Source: Gammaproteobacteria bacterium
GTDB lineage: Bacteria > Pseudomonadota > Gammaproteobacteria > JAPPPA01
Length of the DNA stretch: 14,734 bases
Assembly (NCBI GenBank): GCA_028817755.1
Contig: JAPPPA010000224.1
Span: forward strand, 1 to 14,734
Reading direction: 5' to 3'
In this document: positions 7,791 to 14,732 of the stretch, in pieces
Layout: each line of letters starts with the position of its first letter
Position numbering within the stretch: the first letter of the stretch is position 1
Notes under the pieces: generated by a model
Seen by the model: only the letters and a program-made list of their open reading frames with translations
What the model was told of the DNA's origin: nothing
Database searches by the model: none
Made by a program: the position numbers and the translations under genes

Positions 7791-8346
7791 GTCAAAACAT
7801 GACATCGCCGAAGCTGCGGCTCGCATTATGCATGACCAATGTTTGCAAGATTATGGGCTAGCCAAACGCAAAGCGCTGGAGGCGCTTAGCCTACCCGCCC
7901 ACTCGGCATTACCCGAAAACCAACTCATCAATGCCGCACTACAAGAACATATGGCCCTGTTCGCCACCGCAGCCGATCATGAATGGACCGAGAAGCTCAT
8001 CGAAGCAGCTAAGCAAGCGAGTATCTTTCTCGCCAATTTCCCGCATTACATAGGCGGCAGCCTAGCCTTCAAGGCAGCCAAGCAAGAAGACCGTTTAGAA
8101 ATCCATCTTTATGATGACACGCCAGAATCACTTCTCTGGCAACTGCAAGACCACGGCATCCCTTATCGCGAACAAGAGCGCATCGTGCGTATCAATCGCA
8201 ATACCGAAGTCAGCTACCCTTGCTTTAGCTTTGTTGCTAACGACGTGCCCGTCAGCATCACCGTTTTCCCAGATAGCCGCCCACGTCCGCGTCCCTGTGA
8301 TATCGACGGCAGTCCCTTACCTCGGATTAAGCAGGGTAAACATTAA
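7789..8346 (+). CDS. Conserved protein of unknown function, degenerate nucleotidyltransferase-like
   Basis: The function is not known to me. The 185-residue soluble product, with no signal peptide, has a helical N-terminal half containing DYGLAKRKA (21-29). An alpha/beta part follows with IGGSLAF (88-94), LEIHLYDD (103-110) and a tail CDIDGSPLPR (170-179). I recall this layout from a proteobacterial family of roughly 200 residues, sometimes mis-annotated as UDP-N-acetylmuramate-alanine ligase, whose C-terminal part resembles a nucleotidyltransferase fold. The GGS is present, but the catalytic Asp-x-Asp expected after it reads E-I-H, so enzymatic activity is doubtful. The GTG start lies 24 bases after mrcA, with GGGA eight bases upstream. 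The next in-frame ATG (7828) would cut the conserved N-terminus. Probably co-transcribed with mrcA. Confidence 0.8.
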   Translation: MSKHDIAEAAARIMHDQCLQDYGLAKRKALEALSLPAHSALPENQLINAALQEHMALFATAADHEWTEKLIEAAKQASIFLANFPHYIGGSLAFKAAKQEDRLEIHLYDDTPESLLWQLQDHGIPYREQERIVRINRNTEVSYPCFSFVANDVPVSITVFPDSRPRPRPCDIDGSPLPRIKQGKH

Positions 8347-9617
8347 ACCCACCAAAGCGATAGCCAAGGCACCCACGTAATCAGCAACACCGCACCAAGC
8401 AGCAACAAGAAAAACGGAATTGAGGCGCGATACAGTGTCATCACCGGCTTATTGAAGCGATAGCTCGCAATAAACAAATTCATTCCAACGGGCGGTGTGA
8501 AATAGCCCAGCTGCATATTCGCCAAAAACACAATGCCAAGATGCACCGGATGAATACCGTAACCCACGGCAATAGGCAGAATAATTGGCACCACAATCAC
8601 TAATGCGGAAAAGATATCCAACAGCATGCCAAGCAGCAGCAAGAAGATAGTCAGCGCCAGCAAGAACGTGCTCGGGCTATGAATCCAGCTGCGAATCCAT
8701 TCAAATAACTGCTGCGGAATTTCAGCATCAATCAACACATTGGTCGACGCTAGCGACACCGCTAAAATCACCATAATGCCACCCACTAAAGTCATGGACT
8801 CACGCATCACGGCCGGCAGCTGGCGCAAGGTGATTTCACGCTTGATAACAACATGCACAACTAGAACATAAGCCGCGGCAACCGCAGCGGCTTCAGAGAC
8901 GGCTAAAAAGCCCCCATAAATACCACCCAAAACCAATACTGGCAGCGGCAATTCAGGCCACGCCGCTTTTACTGCCGCAGCAGCCTCTGATGCAGAGAAT
9001 GTCTTTTCTTCGCGGGGTAAGCGACGGCCTTGCCAGACACAATAACCACCCAATACCAACATCATCAAAGCACCGGGCAGCAAGCCGGCACGAAACAGGT
9101 CGTCGATATTTACCGGCGTATCCAATGACATTTGTTGCGCCACAACGCCATAAAGAATTAACGGTAAAGAAGGTGCAAACAGCAGACCAAGACTACCCGC
9201 CGAGGTAATCAAACCAAGGCCAAACTTTTCCGGGTAATGCGCTTCTCGCATCGCCGGGTACAGCAGCGCCCCGAGCGCCACAATGGTCACGCCGGAGGCG
9301 CCAGTGAACGCGGTAAAAAAAGCACAAACGGCAACAGCAACCATCGCTAGGCCACCCGGCAACCAGCCAAGCAAGGCGTTACTTAACGCTACTAAACGCT
9401 GGGGCGCTTTACTTTCACCCAACACATAGCCGGTAAAGGTAAACAACGGAATCGCCAGCAAAACCGGCATTTCAGCAAGGCGATAAATCTCAACTGCGAT
9501 CGCCAGCAACTCAATATCGGCCTGCCAGTAACCGTAGAGCGCAGAGGCCGCAATAATCGCAAACAAAGGCACGCCGGCTATCGCCAACGCCAACAATGGC
9601 AAGGATGACAAGCCCAT
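8343..9617 (-). CDS. dctM: TRAP transporter large permease (DctM family)
   Basis: DctM is the channel-forming inner-membrane subunit of a TRAP transporter, driving uptake with a cation gradient, usually Na+. The 424-residue protein is almost wholly hydrophobic, consistent with about 12 helices. Family landmarks are IPLFTFTGYVLGES (56-69), FTAFTGASGVTIVALGALLYPAMRE (101-125, in place of the usual SGS-containing stretch) and LGLLFAPSLPLILYG (143-157, compare IPPS). The C-terminal half repeats the fold, with LGYFTPPVGMNLF near 365-380. The start shares one base with the dctQ stop. The stop TAA shares bases with the stop of the convergent upstream-strand gene in the palindrome TTAA (8343-8346). 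Substrate cannot be read from this subunit. Confidence 0.95.
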   Translation of the reverse strand: MGLSSLPLLALAIAGVPLFAIIAASALYGYWQADIELLAIAVEIYRLAEMPVLLAIPLFTFTGYVLGESKAPQRLVALSNALLGWLPGGLAMVAVAVCAFFTAFTGASGVTIVALGALLYPAMREAHYPEKFGLGLITSAGSLGLLFAPSLPLILYGVVAQQMSLDTPVNIDDLFRAGLLPGALMMLVLGGYCVWQGRRLPREEKTFSASEAAAAVKAAWPELPLPVLVLGGIYGGFLAVSEAAAVAAAYVLVVHVVIKREITLRQLPAVMRESMTLVGGIMVILAVSLASTNVLIDAEIPQQLFEWIRSWIHSPSTFLLALTIFLLLLGMLLDIFSALVIVVPIILPIAVGYGIHPVHLGIVFLANMQLGYFTPPVGMNLFIASYRFNKPVMTLYRASIPFFLLLLGAVLLITWVPWLSLWWV

Positions 9618-10093
9618 TACGAGCGCTCCTCTTTATGCAGCGGTAACAACGCGACTAAAACAAAACGCAAAGTCATCAAGCCAAAGCTATAAGGGATGAC
9701 GGTTTGAAAGGCCCAAGTAGGCAGCCCCAGCACACCTGGGGTCGGGAATTCTTTCTCAAGCAAAACAAACTGATAGGAATACCAAGCCACTAAACCACAG
9801 ACAACAGCAGCAGCCACATTGGCCACCCTCGCCAAATGCAGCTTGGCATTACCCTTTAGAACGGGCTCCAGCACATCAATCGTGATGTGCCTGCCAGTAC
9901 GCGCAGCCGCAGCCGCACCTAGCAGGCCCAACCACAGCACTTCCACACGTAAGACAGGGTCAATCCAAGTAAGCGAGGTATCGGCAAAATTGCGCAATAA
10001 AATTTGCAGCACCGCCAAACCAATCATGCTGCCTAACAAGGCAGCAAGCAGAGCATCTTCTAGCTGATGCAACCGCTTTAGCAACATCGACAT
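9617..10093 (-). CDS. dctQ: TRAP transporter small permease (DctQ family)
   Basis: DctQ is the small inner-membrane subunit that packs against DctM. The 158-residue product has four predicted membrane helices (about 14-36, 50-66, 90-112 and 128-150). The loop ARTGRHITIDVLEPVLKG (64-81) has the DctQ pattern R-x-G-x-H-I-x-x-D. It starts three bases after the dctP stop and overlaps dctM by one base, so it is part of the tatT-dctP-dctQ-dctM unit. A second ATG two codons in (10085-10087) is an alternative start; the sequence does not decide between them. Confidence 0.93.
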   Translation of the reverse strand: MSMLLKRLHQLEDALLAALLGSMIGLAVLQILLRNFADTSLTWIDPVLRVEVLWLGLLGAAAAARTGRHITIDVLEPVLKGNAKLHLARVANVAAAVVCGLVAWYSYQFVLLEKEFPTPGVLGLPTWAFQTVIPYSFGLMTLRFVLVALLPLHKEERS

Positions 10094-10096
10094 ACG

Positions 10097-11086
10097 CTAT
10101 TGCGTGGCGCGATAGCGCTCTAACTCGTCACGCAAACGCACTAAGGTTTCAGGGTTATAAGCACCCGCATTACCGGCGTCGACCAAGGTACGTTCTGTGG
10201 CCGCTTGCCAATTCATAACATCGTCAGCATCCAACGGCACAAACTCCACACCTTGGTTTTTAAGGGCATCAATCGCGTTATCAGCACCGGCCCAAGTGTC
10301 AGCATCAATTTGGTCGTAGACCTTGGCCCAAACAGTTTTCACGGTTTTTTGGTCAGCCGGCGTGAGCTTTTTCCAAGCCTTAGTACCAATGGCCAACCAA
10401 CCCGCCAAATAGCCAAGCGGATAATCCGTCACATACTTAATTTGGGTATACCACTGCAAGGCGATAGCGCCCGCAGGCGAAGTGCCCGCTGTATCGATCA
10501 GGCCAGTTTGCAGGCCGGTGTACACATCGCCTAAGCCCAGTGGCACACCGTTACCACCAATCTCTTTAATGGCTGACTCAACCAGTTTGTCGCCTTGCGG
10601 CAACCAAAGCTTTTTGCCCTGCACATCAGCCATGCGTCGAATCGGCTGCTGGCTCATTAAGTAAGCAAAGCCGCCCGTAGCCAAGCCCATTGGCACCATG
10701 CCCTTTTGCTCTAAACCGGCAAAAATTTCTGCATCAAACTTGCTACGAACATGGTCCACTTCAGCTTTGTTTTTTAGCAAAAACGGCAAGCTGTAAATCT
10801 GCGCATCTGGGTATAAATCAGCCATTGTGCCGCTAGTGAAAGCACCGCCGTGCAACTGCCCAATACGCATTTTGCGCATCACGCTAGCATCGTTCCCCAT
10901 CACGCCACCCGGGTAAAATTTGAATTTCACCCGGCCTTCTGTGAGCGCTTCAATTTCTTTGCCACCGGCACGCATCGCCTGCATTTGCGACGTACCGTCT
11001 GGTAACAATGTGGCAATTTTTAGGGTCACCGCATGGCTAGGCAAACTAAAGCAAAGTGCCACGGCTGCAATTAATAACTGTTTCAT
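10097..11086 (-). CDS. dctP: TRAP transporter periplasmic solute-binding protein (DctP family, TatT-associated type)
   Basis: This is the periplasmic ligand-binding subunit of the TRAP system. The 329-residue product has a cleavable signal peptide (MKQLLIAAVALCFSLPSHA) and the DctP fold throughout: LKIATLLPDG (22-31), GGVMGNDASVMRKMRIGQLHGG (60-81), YSLPFLL (98-104) and GLQTGLIDTA (191-200). Most DctP proteins have Gly-x-Lys-x-Arg-Val-Pro, the Arg clamping a substrate carboxylate; here the stretch is GKKLWLPQGD (157-166), with Trp161 at the Arg position. From memory this is common in DctP proteins that work with a TatT lipoprotein, and tatT is the next gene upstream. The ligand is therefore unlikely to be bound like a simple C4-dicarboxylate or sialic acid. 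GGGGAA gives a good ribosome site. Confidence 0.94.
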   Translation of the reverse strand: MKQLLIAAVALCFSLPSHAVTLKIATLLPDGTSQMQAMRAGGKEIEALTEGRVKFKFYPGGVMGNDASVMRKMRIGQLHGGAFTSGTMADLYPDAQIYSLPFLLKNKAEVDHVRSKFDAEIFAGLEQKGMVPMGLATGGFAYLMSQQPIRRMADVQGKKLWLPQGDKLVESAIKEIGGNGVPLGLGDVYTGLQTGLIDTAGTSPAGAIALQWYTQIKYVTDYPLGYLAGWLAIGTKAWKKLTPADQKTVKTVWAKVYDQIDADTWAGADNAIDALKNQGVEFVPLDADDVMNWQAATERTLVDAGNAGAYNPETLVRLRDELERYRATQ

Positions 11087-11098
11087 CTTTTCCCCATA

Positions 11099-11130
11099 CA
11101 GCAGCTCCGCTGCTGGCCCAATTTAAGGGC
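11099..11130 (-). promoter_or_regulatory. Two small hairpins in the tatT-dctP gap
   Basis: The 51-base gap between tatT and dctP holds two adjacent inverted repeats: GCCC (11116-11119) with GGGC (11127-11130), and CAGCAG (11099-11104) with CTGCTG (11110-11115) around a 5-base loop. No T-tract follows on the minus strand, so these are not terminators. In transcription order they sit after the tatT stop and just before the dctP ribosome site. That suits RNA processing or stabilisation that lets the binding protein be made in excess, but this is inference. Confidence 0.35.
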
Positions 11131-11137
11131 TTTTGTC

Positions 11138-11986
11138 TTAAAAATATTCTTTGCCGCTTTCCAGTAGCTCGGCGGCTTTTTCTTTCGCCAGCACATTCGT
11201 CAGCGTTAGAGACGGTGCTTCACCATCTGCCGCTAATACTTGTTCCAGCAGACGGTCGTGCAGCTCTTGGTCAAAAACCAAGCGCGCGTAATACTCGGCA
11301 TACAAGGCTTTGGCCATTAAGTTGTACGCGGCTGACACTTCAATCGCTTTTTCAAAGTGCGCACGAGCCACCTCCGGCTTTCCACCTAACGCTGGCGGTA
11401 CTTGGCTAGCCAAAACGCCCCGGTAAATCCAAGGGTTACCATTATCTAACGCTGGTTTTAGGGCGGTAACGCGTTCCAACATGGCTTCAACCTTAGGTAA
11501 GGCGGCAATGGCATTAAAGTCACCACTATGCGTTTGGATCCAGCTCACTACCGCCGTGGCGTAGCCATAAACCCATTTCACATCGTCGTCATCAAGCTTT
11601 TGTAGCTCGGCACGAAACGCATTCACGCCTTGCTTTTCAGCTTCACAAAGCCTTCTTAACTCTTGGCAGAATGCTTTGTGGGCGTAATCTCTTGCCGTTG
11701 TTGTATGCAACTTGGCACGTTCAGGGTCATCAACGAAGTTTCCACCATAAGCGCCATAAAGCCCTGCGGCAGCAAGCAACAAGGTTTCGCTCTGTGGGTC
11801 ACGCGCCAACAAGCCATCGACGATCAGAATATAGGTCGGTAAACCTTCTGCCACCAACTGCGGGTCACGCTGGTTCTGCACGCCTTGATTCAGGCCATCT
11901 GCAATCCCGCCGGTAATCGAACAGGCCGTTGCCAACAAAATCAGCGCCATTGCAACCAAACGTAATGGCTGTTTTTTATTCTTCAT
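11138..11986 (-). CDS. tatT: TRAP transporter-associated TPR lipoprotein TatT
   Basis: TatT is a periplasmic all-helical TPR-like lipoprotein that, in Treponema pallidum, forms a trimer binding the TRAP solute-binding protein. The 282-residue product has a type-II signal with ILLATAC (Cys22; Ala at -3 is slightly atypical) and then helical repeats. Recognisable stretches are LPTYILIVDGLLARDPQSETLLLAAAGLYGAYGGNFVDDPERA (49-91, described by its ends) and NPWIYRGVLASQVPPALGGKPEVARAHFEKAIE (184-216), both of the TatT type. Its place directly before dctP-dctQ-dctM is the diagnostic context. The ribosome site is only fair (GGGG 11 bases upstream). It may guard or store a ligand, perhaps hydrophobic, for DctP; the ligand is unknown. 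Confidence 0.9.
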   Translation of the reverse strand: MKNKKQPLRLVAMALILLATACSITGGIADGLNQGVQNQRDPQLVAEGLPTYILIVDGLLARDPQSETLLLAAAGLYGAYGGNFVDDPERAKLHTTTARDYAHKAFCQELRRLCEAEKQGVNAFRAELQKLDDDDVKWVYGYATAVVSWIQTHSGDFNAIAALPKVEAMLERVTALKPALDNGNPWIYRGVLASQVPPALGGKPEVARAHFEKAIEVSAAYNLMAKALYAEYYARLVFDQELHDRLLEQVLAADGEAPSLTLTNVLAKEKAAELLESGKEYF

Positions 11987-12000
11987 AATCGGTTTTACCC

Positions 12001-12060
12001 CTAATTAGGCCGCGCATTTTACCTAAGCTCGCGAACAGGAACTAGGCCGCCTCTAATTAG
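12001..12060 (-). promoter_or_regulatory. tatT promoter flanked by paired CTAATTAG palindromes
   Basis: A -10-like TAAAAT lies at 12021 to 12016 on the minus strand, about 30 bases before the tatT ATG, with no convincing -35. The 8-base palindrome CTAATTAG occurs at 12001-12008, close to the expected transcription start, and again at 12053-12060, where it includes the stop codon of the MFS gene. Inside the pair, TAGGCCGC occurs twice (12006-12013 and 12043-12050). The 52-base palindrome spacing is close to five helical turns. The repeats are seen; an operator role is inferred. Confidence 0.5.
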
Positions 12061-13435
12061 GTTCCAGCGCTTGTTTTGACTTGGTTATGCGTAACAGTTC
12101 CCGGTCTAGGGAATATGCGGTCAAAATCGCCATACTTAAAAACAACAACAGCGCTGGCGCTAAGCCAATGGCCATTTGCACCCCTTGCAAGGCATCAGCC
12201 GCTTGTGTGCCGCCGCCTTCCACAAAACCAAACAGCTCTAACACCAGCGCCGCCAAGAACGCACCGCTGGCGATGCCCACTTTTTCATTAGCTATCCATA
12301 CGCCCGTGAATAAGCCTTCGCGATTTAAGCCGCTTTGCCTTCTATCTAAGGCAATCACATCCGGCATCATCGCAAATGGGTAGAGCTGAATGGCGCCCAT
12401 ACCTGTTCCCATTAAGGTGATGATGACTAGGATTACGGCTACCGACGGCGCATCGCCTGTAAAAAACAGTGCCGCGCAACCTAGCGCATAAATAGCAACA
12501 CCTACCATCAAGCCACGATGCTTACCTACGCGTTGTGACCAGCGGTTCCAAAGCGGAATAGAAAGTAATGACGGCACTAAGTGACAAAGAAACAATGCCG
12601 TTACTAGTTCGCCTTCTCGCTCCAGAATATGCGCGACATAAAACGGCACCGTCGCCATCAGGCAGTTGCCACCCACCATCATCAACATATACGCCAACAT
12701 GAGCACTTTAAAAGGTCGATTTCTTAGGGCAATTTTTAACGCTTGCCAACCTGCCGACTGAGAAGGCTGCCATTCACGACGCGGCAAGTTTGCCGTGGCA
12801 AAGAACGTAAACAGCATCACCACAAACATCACACCGCCCAATACCGAGGCCATTAGCGCATGGCCATCGCGGCCACCGCCACCTTCGGCGATCAGTAGCG
12901 GCGCCAAGCCGCCACCCACCATGATGCCAATCACCACAAAAGCCATGCGCCAAGACAAAATTTTGGTGCGCTCGTGATAGTTATTCGTCATTTCGGCAGG
13001 CATCGACACGTACGGCACCACATACACCGTGAAGCATGTTGCTGCCAACATGTACCACCCCATTACCCAAGCAAAGCGGCTTTGCCAGGTGTCGTAATCA
13101 GGCACTGAAAACACCATTGAAAAGGCCAATGGCATAGTGAAAGCACCCAACAACATCCACGGGCGACGGCGCCCCCAGCGCGACTGAGTGCGATCAGAGA
13201 TATACCCCATAAGCGGGTCGGTAATAACGTCCCAGAGCTTGGGCAACAGCATCGCCGCGCCTGCCCACGCAGGACTCACACCCAAGGTTTGGGTCATAAA
13301 AAACAGCAACACCAAGGCTGGCACGGTATTAAACATCGCGCTGGCCACAGAGCCCACACCATAGGCGGCAAGCTGCTGGTGACTTAATTGAGAACGGCGC
13401 TGAATAGCGCCGTTATTGAGAGTGCTTTGCGACAT
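12053..13435 (-). CDS. MFS cation symporter of the GPH / MelB-like family
   Basis: This is an inner-membrane carrier of the glycoside-pentoside-hexuronide:cation symporter type. The 460-residue protein has about 12 hydrophobic segments. The family hallmark LWDVITDPLMGYISDRTQSRWGRRRPWM starts near residue 67, with Asp69 and Asp73 at positions matching the cation-site aspartates of MelB, and a basic loop follows. Members carry sugars, glucuronides or other solutes, and some marine homologues sit beside lipid or polyol genes, so the substrate stays open. It lies 31 bases after the PLP decarboxylase gene on the same strand and is probably in its operon. The ribosome site is weak (AGG 12-14 bases from the ATG). 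It ends 66 bases before tatT. Confidence 0.88.
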   Translation of the reverse strand: MSQSTLNNGAIQRRSQLSHQQLAAYGVGSVASAMFNTVPALVLLFFMTQTLGVSPAWAGAAMLLPKLWDVITDPLMGYISDRTQSRWGRRRPWMLLGAFTMPLAFSMVFSVPDYDTWQSRFAWVMGWYMLAATCFTVYVVPYVSMPAEMTNNYHERTKILSWRMAFVVIGIMVGGGLAPLLIAEGGGGRDGHALMASVLGGVMFVVMLFTFFATANLPRREWQPSQSAGWQALKIALRNRPFKVLMLAYMLMMVGGNCLMATVPFYVAHILEREGELVTALFLCHLVPSLLSIPLWNRWSQRVGKHRGLMVGVAIYALGCAALFFTGDAPSVAVILVIITLMGTGMGAIQLYPFAMMPDVIALDRRQSGLNREGLFTGVWIANEKVGIASGAFLAALVLELFGFVEGGGTQAADALQGVQMAIGLAPALLLFLSMAILTAYSLDRELLRITKSKQALEPN

Positions 13436-13466
13436 AATCAGCAGCCTAGCACAGTCGTTTTTTTAG

Positions 13467-14606
13467 TTAAGCCGCCGGCGTGAATAGCTCGTTAAAGTAT
13501 TCTGTGAGCGCGGCTTTAGTTAGCTCATTTGGCATCACATTCAGCATCTGATTGAGCCCAGCAAGGCGATCTGGCACACCATCACTGGTCATTCCAAACT
13601 GCGACATCAACGCTGTAAAACCAGGGCCACGCAACATTTCTGGCTGAATGTTATCTAGCATCGCCAGCATTGCTTCCGGCGGGGCCGAGTTATCCAGTTT
13701 TTTGGCTGCGGCTACCGACTCTTTTAAGCACTTAAGAAAATCATCAACGTTTTCCAGTACTGCCTGTGCGATTGAAAGATGCACGTTTTCCTTGCTGCCG
13801 TTGTAACCAAGCTGCGGCTGAATAATCCAATCTCGCGTTTTCATCTCATCCACCAAGTGGAAGACATTGAACTCGTCGGTAGTAAACGCAATTAGGCACA
13901 TTTCTGGCGTGCCCATTATTTGCAGCTCAGGAATCTCTTTCAAACCTGCCAAAATCTTGTCGCTCGCATCCATGGTGCGACTGATTAGGCGTTGATAACC
14001 CGCTTCACCTAAGTAATTCATTACTGCCCAACAGGCAGCAACCGGGCCGCCTGACTTGGTCGACTGAATCGTGGTGTTAATAACGGTGTAACCGGTCCAC
14101 TGTGAACAGGTAAAAATCTGATGACGACGAATATCGCGATTCTTATGCAAGATGACCGAAGCGCCCTTAGGACAATAGCCATACTTATGCCAATCCATAG
14201 AAATAGACGTTACGCCCGGCACAGAAAAATCGAACGGCGTTACTTCACGCCCCATGCGACGCATCCAGCCCAATACGAAGGCGCCAATACAGCCATCAAC
14301 ATGAAAACAAACCTCATGTTTTAAGGCAATTTGGCCGATGGCTTCGATCGGATCGGTGACGCCGTGCGCGTATGACACCGCAGACCCCACGACCAGAACC
14401 GTGTTTTCGTCTACAGCCTCTTCAATTTTTTCAGGTATGGCCTTAAAAGAAACAGGATCCACCTCAACCAAACGCAACTCCATATCGAAGTAATGCGCAG
14501 CTTTATGGAAGGCCGCATGTCCTGTTACCGGCAATACCAAATTTGGTTTACCGGTTATGCGTTTGGTTTCGCGAATATAGTCACGCGCCGCCTTTACAGC
14601 CAGCAT
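13467..14606 (-). CDS. PLP-dependent decarboxylase, sphingosine-1-phosphate lyase-like (start lies in a conserved motif; 5' part broken or beyond edge)
   Basis: This is a group II PLP enzyme closest in look to sphingosine-1-phosphate lyase, which cleaves phosphorylated long-chain bases; related members decarboxylate amino acids. From the first available ATG (14604-14606) 379 residues are read. Visible elements are VTGHAAFHKAAHYF (27-40), HVDGCIGAF (102-110, cofactor-binding Asp104) and SISMDWHKYGYCPKG (134-148, Schiff-base Lys141); the last is nearly the S1P-lyase sequence. The frame continues upstream of this ATG with GGTFTSGGTESC, the phosphate-binding TSGGTES motif, so this ATG is not the original start. 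A product starting here would lack the motif and probably be inactive. The C-terminal 70 residues are helical, as in family members. An aspartate or glutamate decarboxylase is less likely. It may share an operon with the MFS carrier. Confidence 0.85.
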   Translation of the reverse strand: MLAVKAARDYIRETKRITGKPNLVLPVTGHAAFHKAAHYFDMELRLVEVDPVSFKAIPEKIEEAVDENTVLVVGSAVSYAHGVTDPIEAIGQIALKHEVCFHVDGCIGAFVLGWMRRMGREVTPFDFSVPGVTSISMDWHKYGYCPKGASVILHKNRDIRRHQIFTCSQWTGYTVINTTIQSTKSGGPVAACWAVMNYLGEAGYQRLISRTMDASDKILAGLKEIPELQIMGTPEMCLIAFTTDEFNVFHLVDEMKTRDWIIQPQLGYNGSKENVHLSIAQAVLENVDDFLKCLKESVAAAKKLDNSAPPEAMLAMLDNIQPEMLRGPGFTALMSQFGMTSDGVPDRLAGLNQMLNVMPNELTKAALTEYFNELFTPAA

Positions 14607-14732
14607 GCAACTTTCAGTACCACCGCTAGTGAAGGTACCACCTCAATTTTAGTATACATGAAAATGCGAAATAGAGGTTGCGACAATTTCATTTTCAAAA
14701 CGAGTCAAAATCGGCGTTTGCGTTGGATCTAG
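14607..14732 (-). pseudogene. 5' coding continuation of the S1P-lyase-like gene, with two in-frame stops
   Basis: In the frame of the preceding gene, 14732 to 14652 reads a family-like stretch including LDPTQTPILTRFENEIVA and then SISHFH. TAA follows at 14651-14649, AAT, TGA at 14645-14643, and then GGTFTSGGTESC up to the ATG at 14606. Reading the stops as residues, the distance from E-I-V to T-S-G-G (17 residues) equals that in human S1P lyase as I recall it, so there is no indel, only base changes. The gene is therefore either a recent pseudogene or carries sequence errors at the end of the window. The true N-terminus lies beyond the right edge. Confidence 0.75.

Noticed and set aside
13452..13464. 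Run of seven T residues between the PLP gene and the MFS gene as a terminator
   Set aside because: It is on the plus strand, where no gene ends, and no stem precedes it; on the coding strand it is an A-run.
14643..14651. Stop codons as recoding (selenocysteine or stop reassignment)
   Set aside because: Two different stops (TAA and TGA) three codons apart, no selenocysteine context, and both TAA and TGA end other genes in the window normally.
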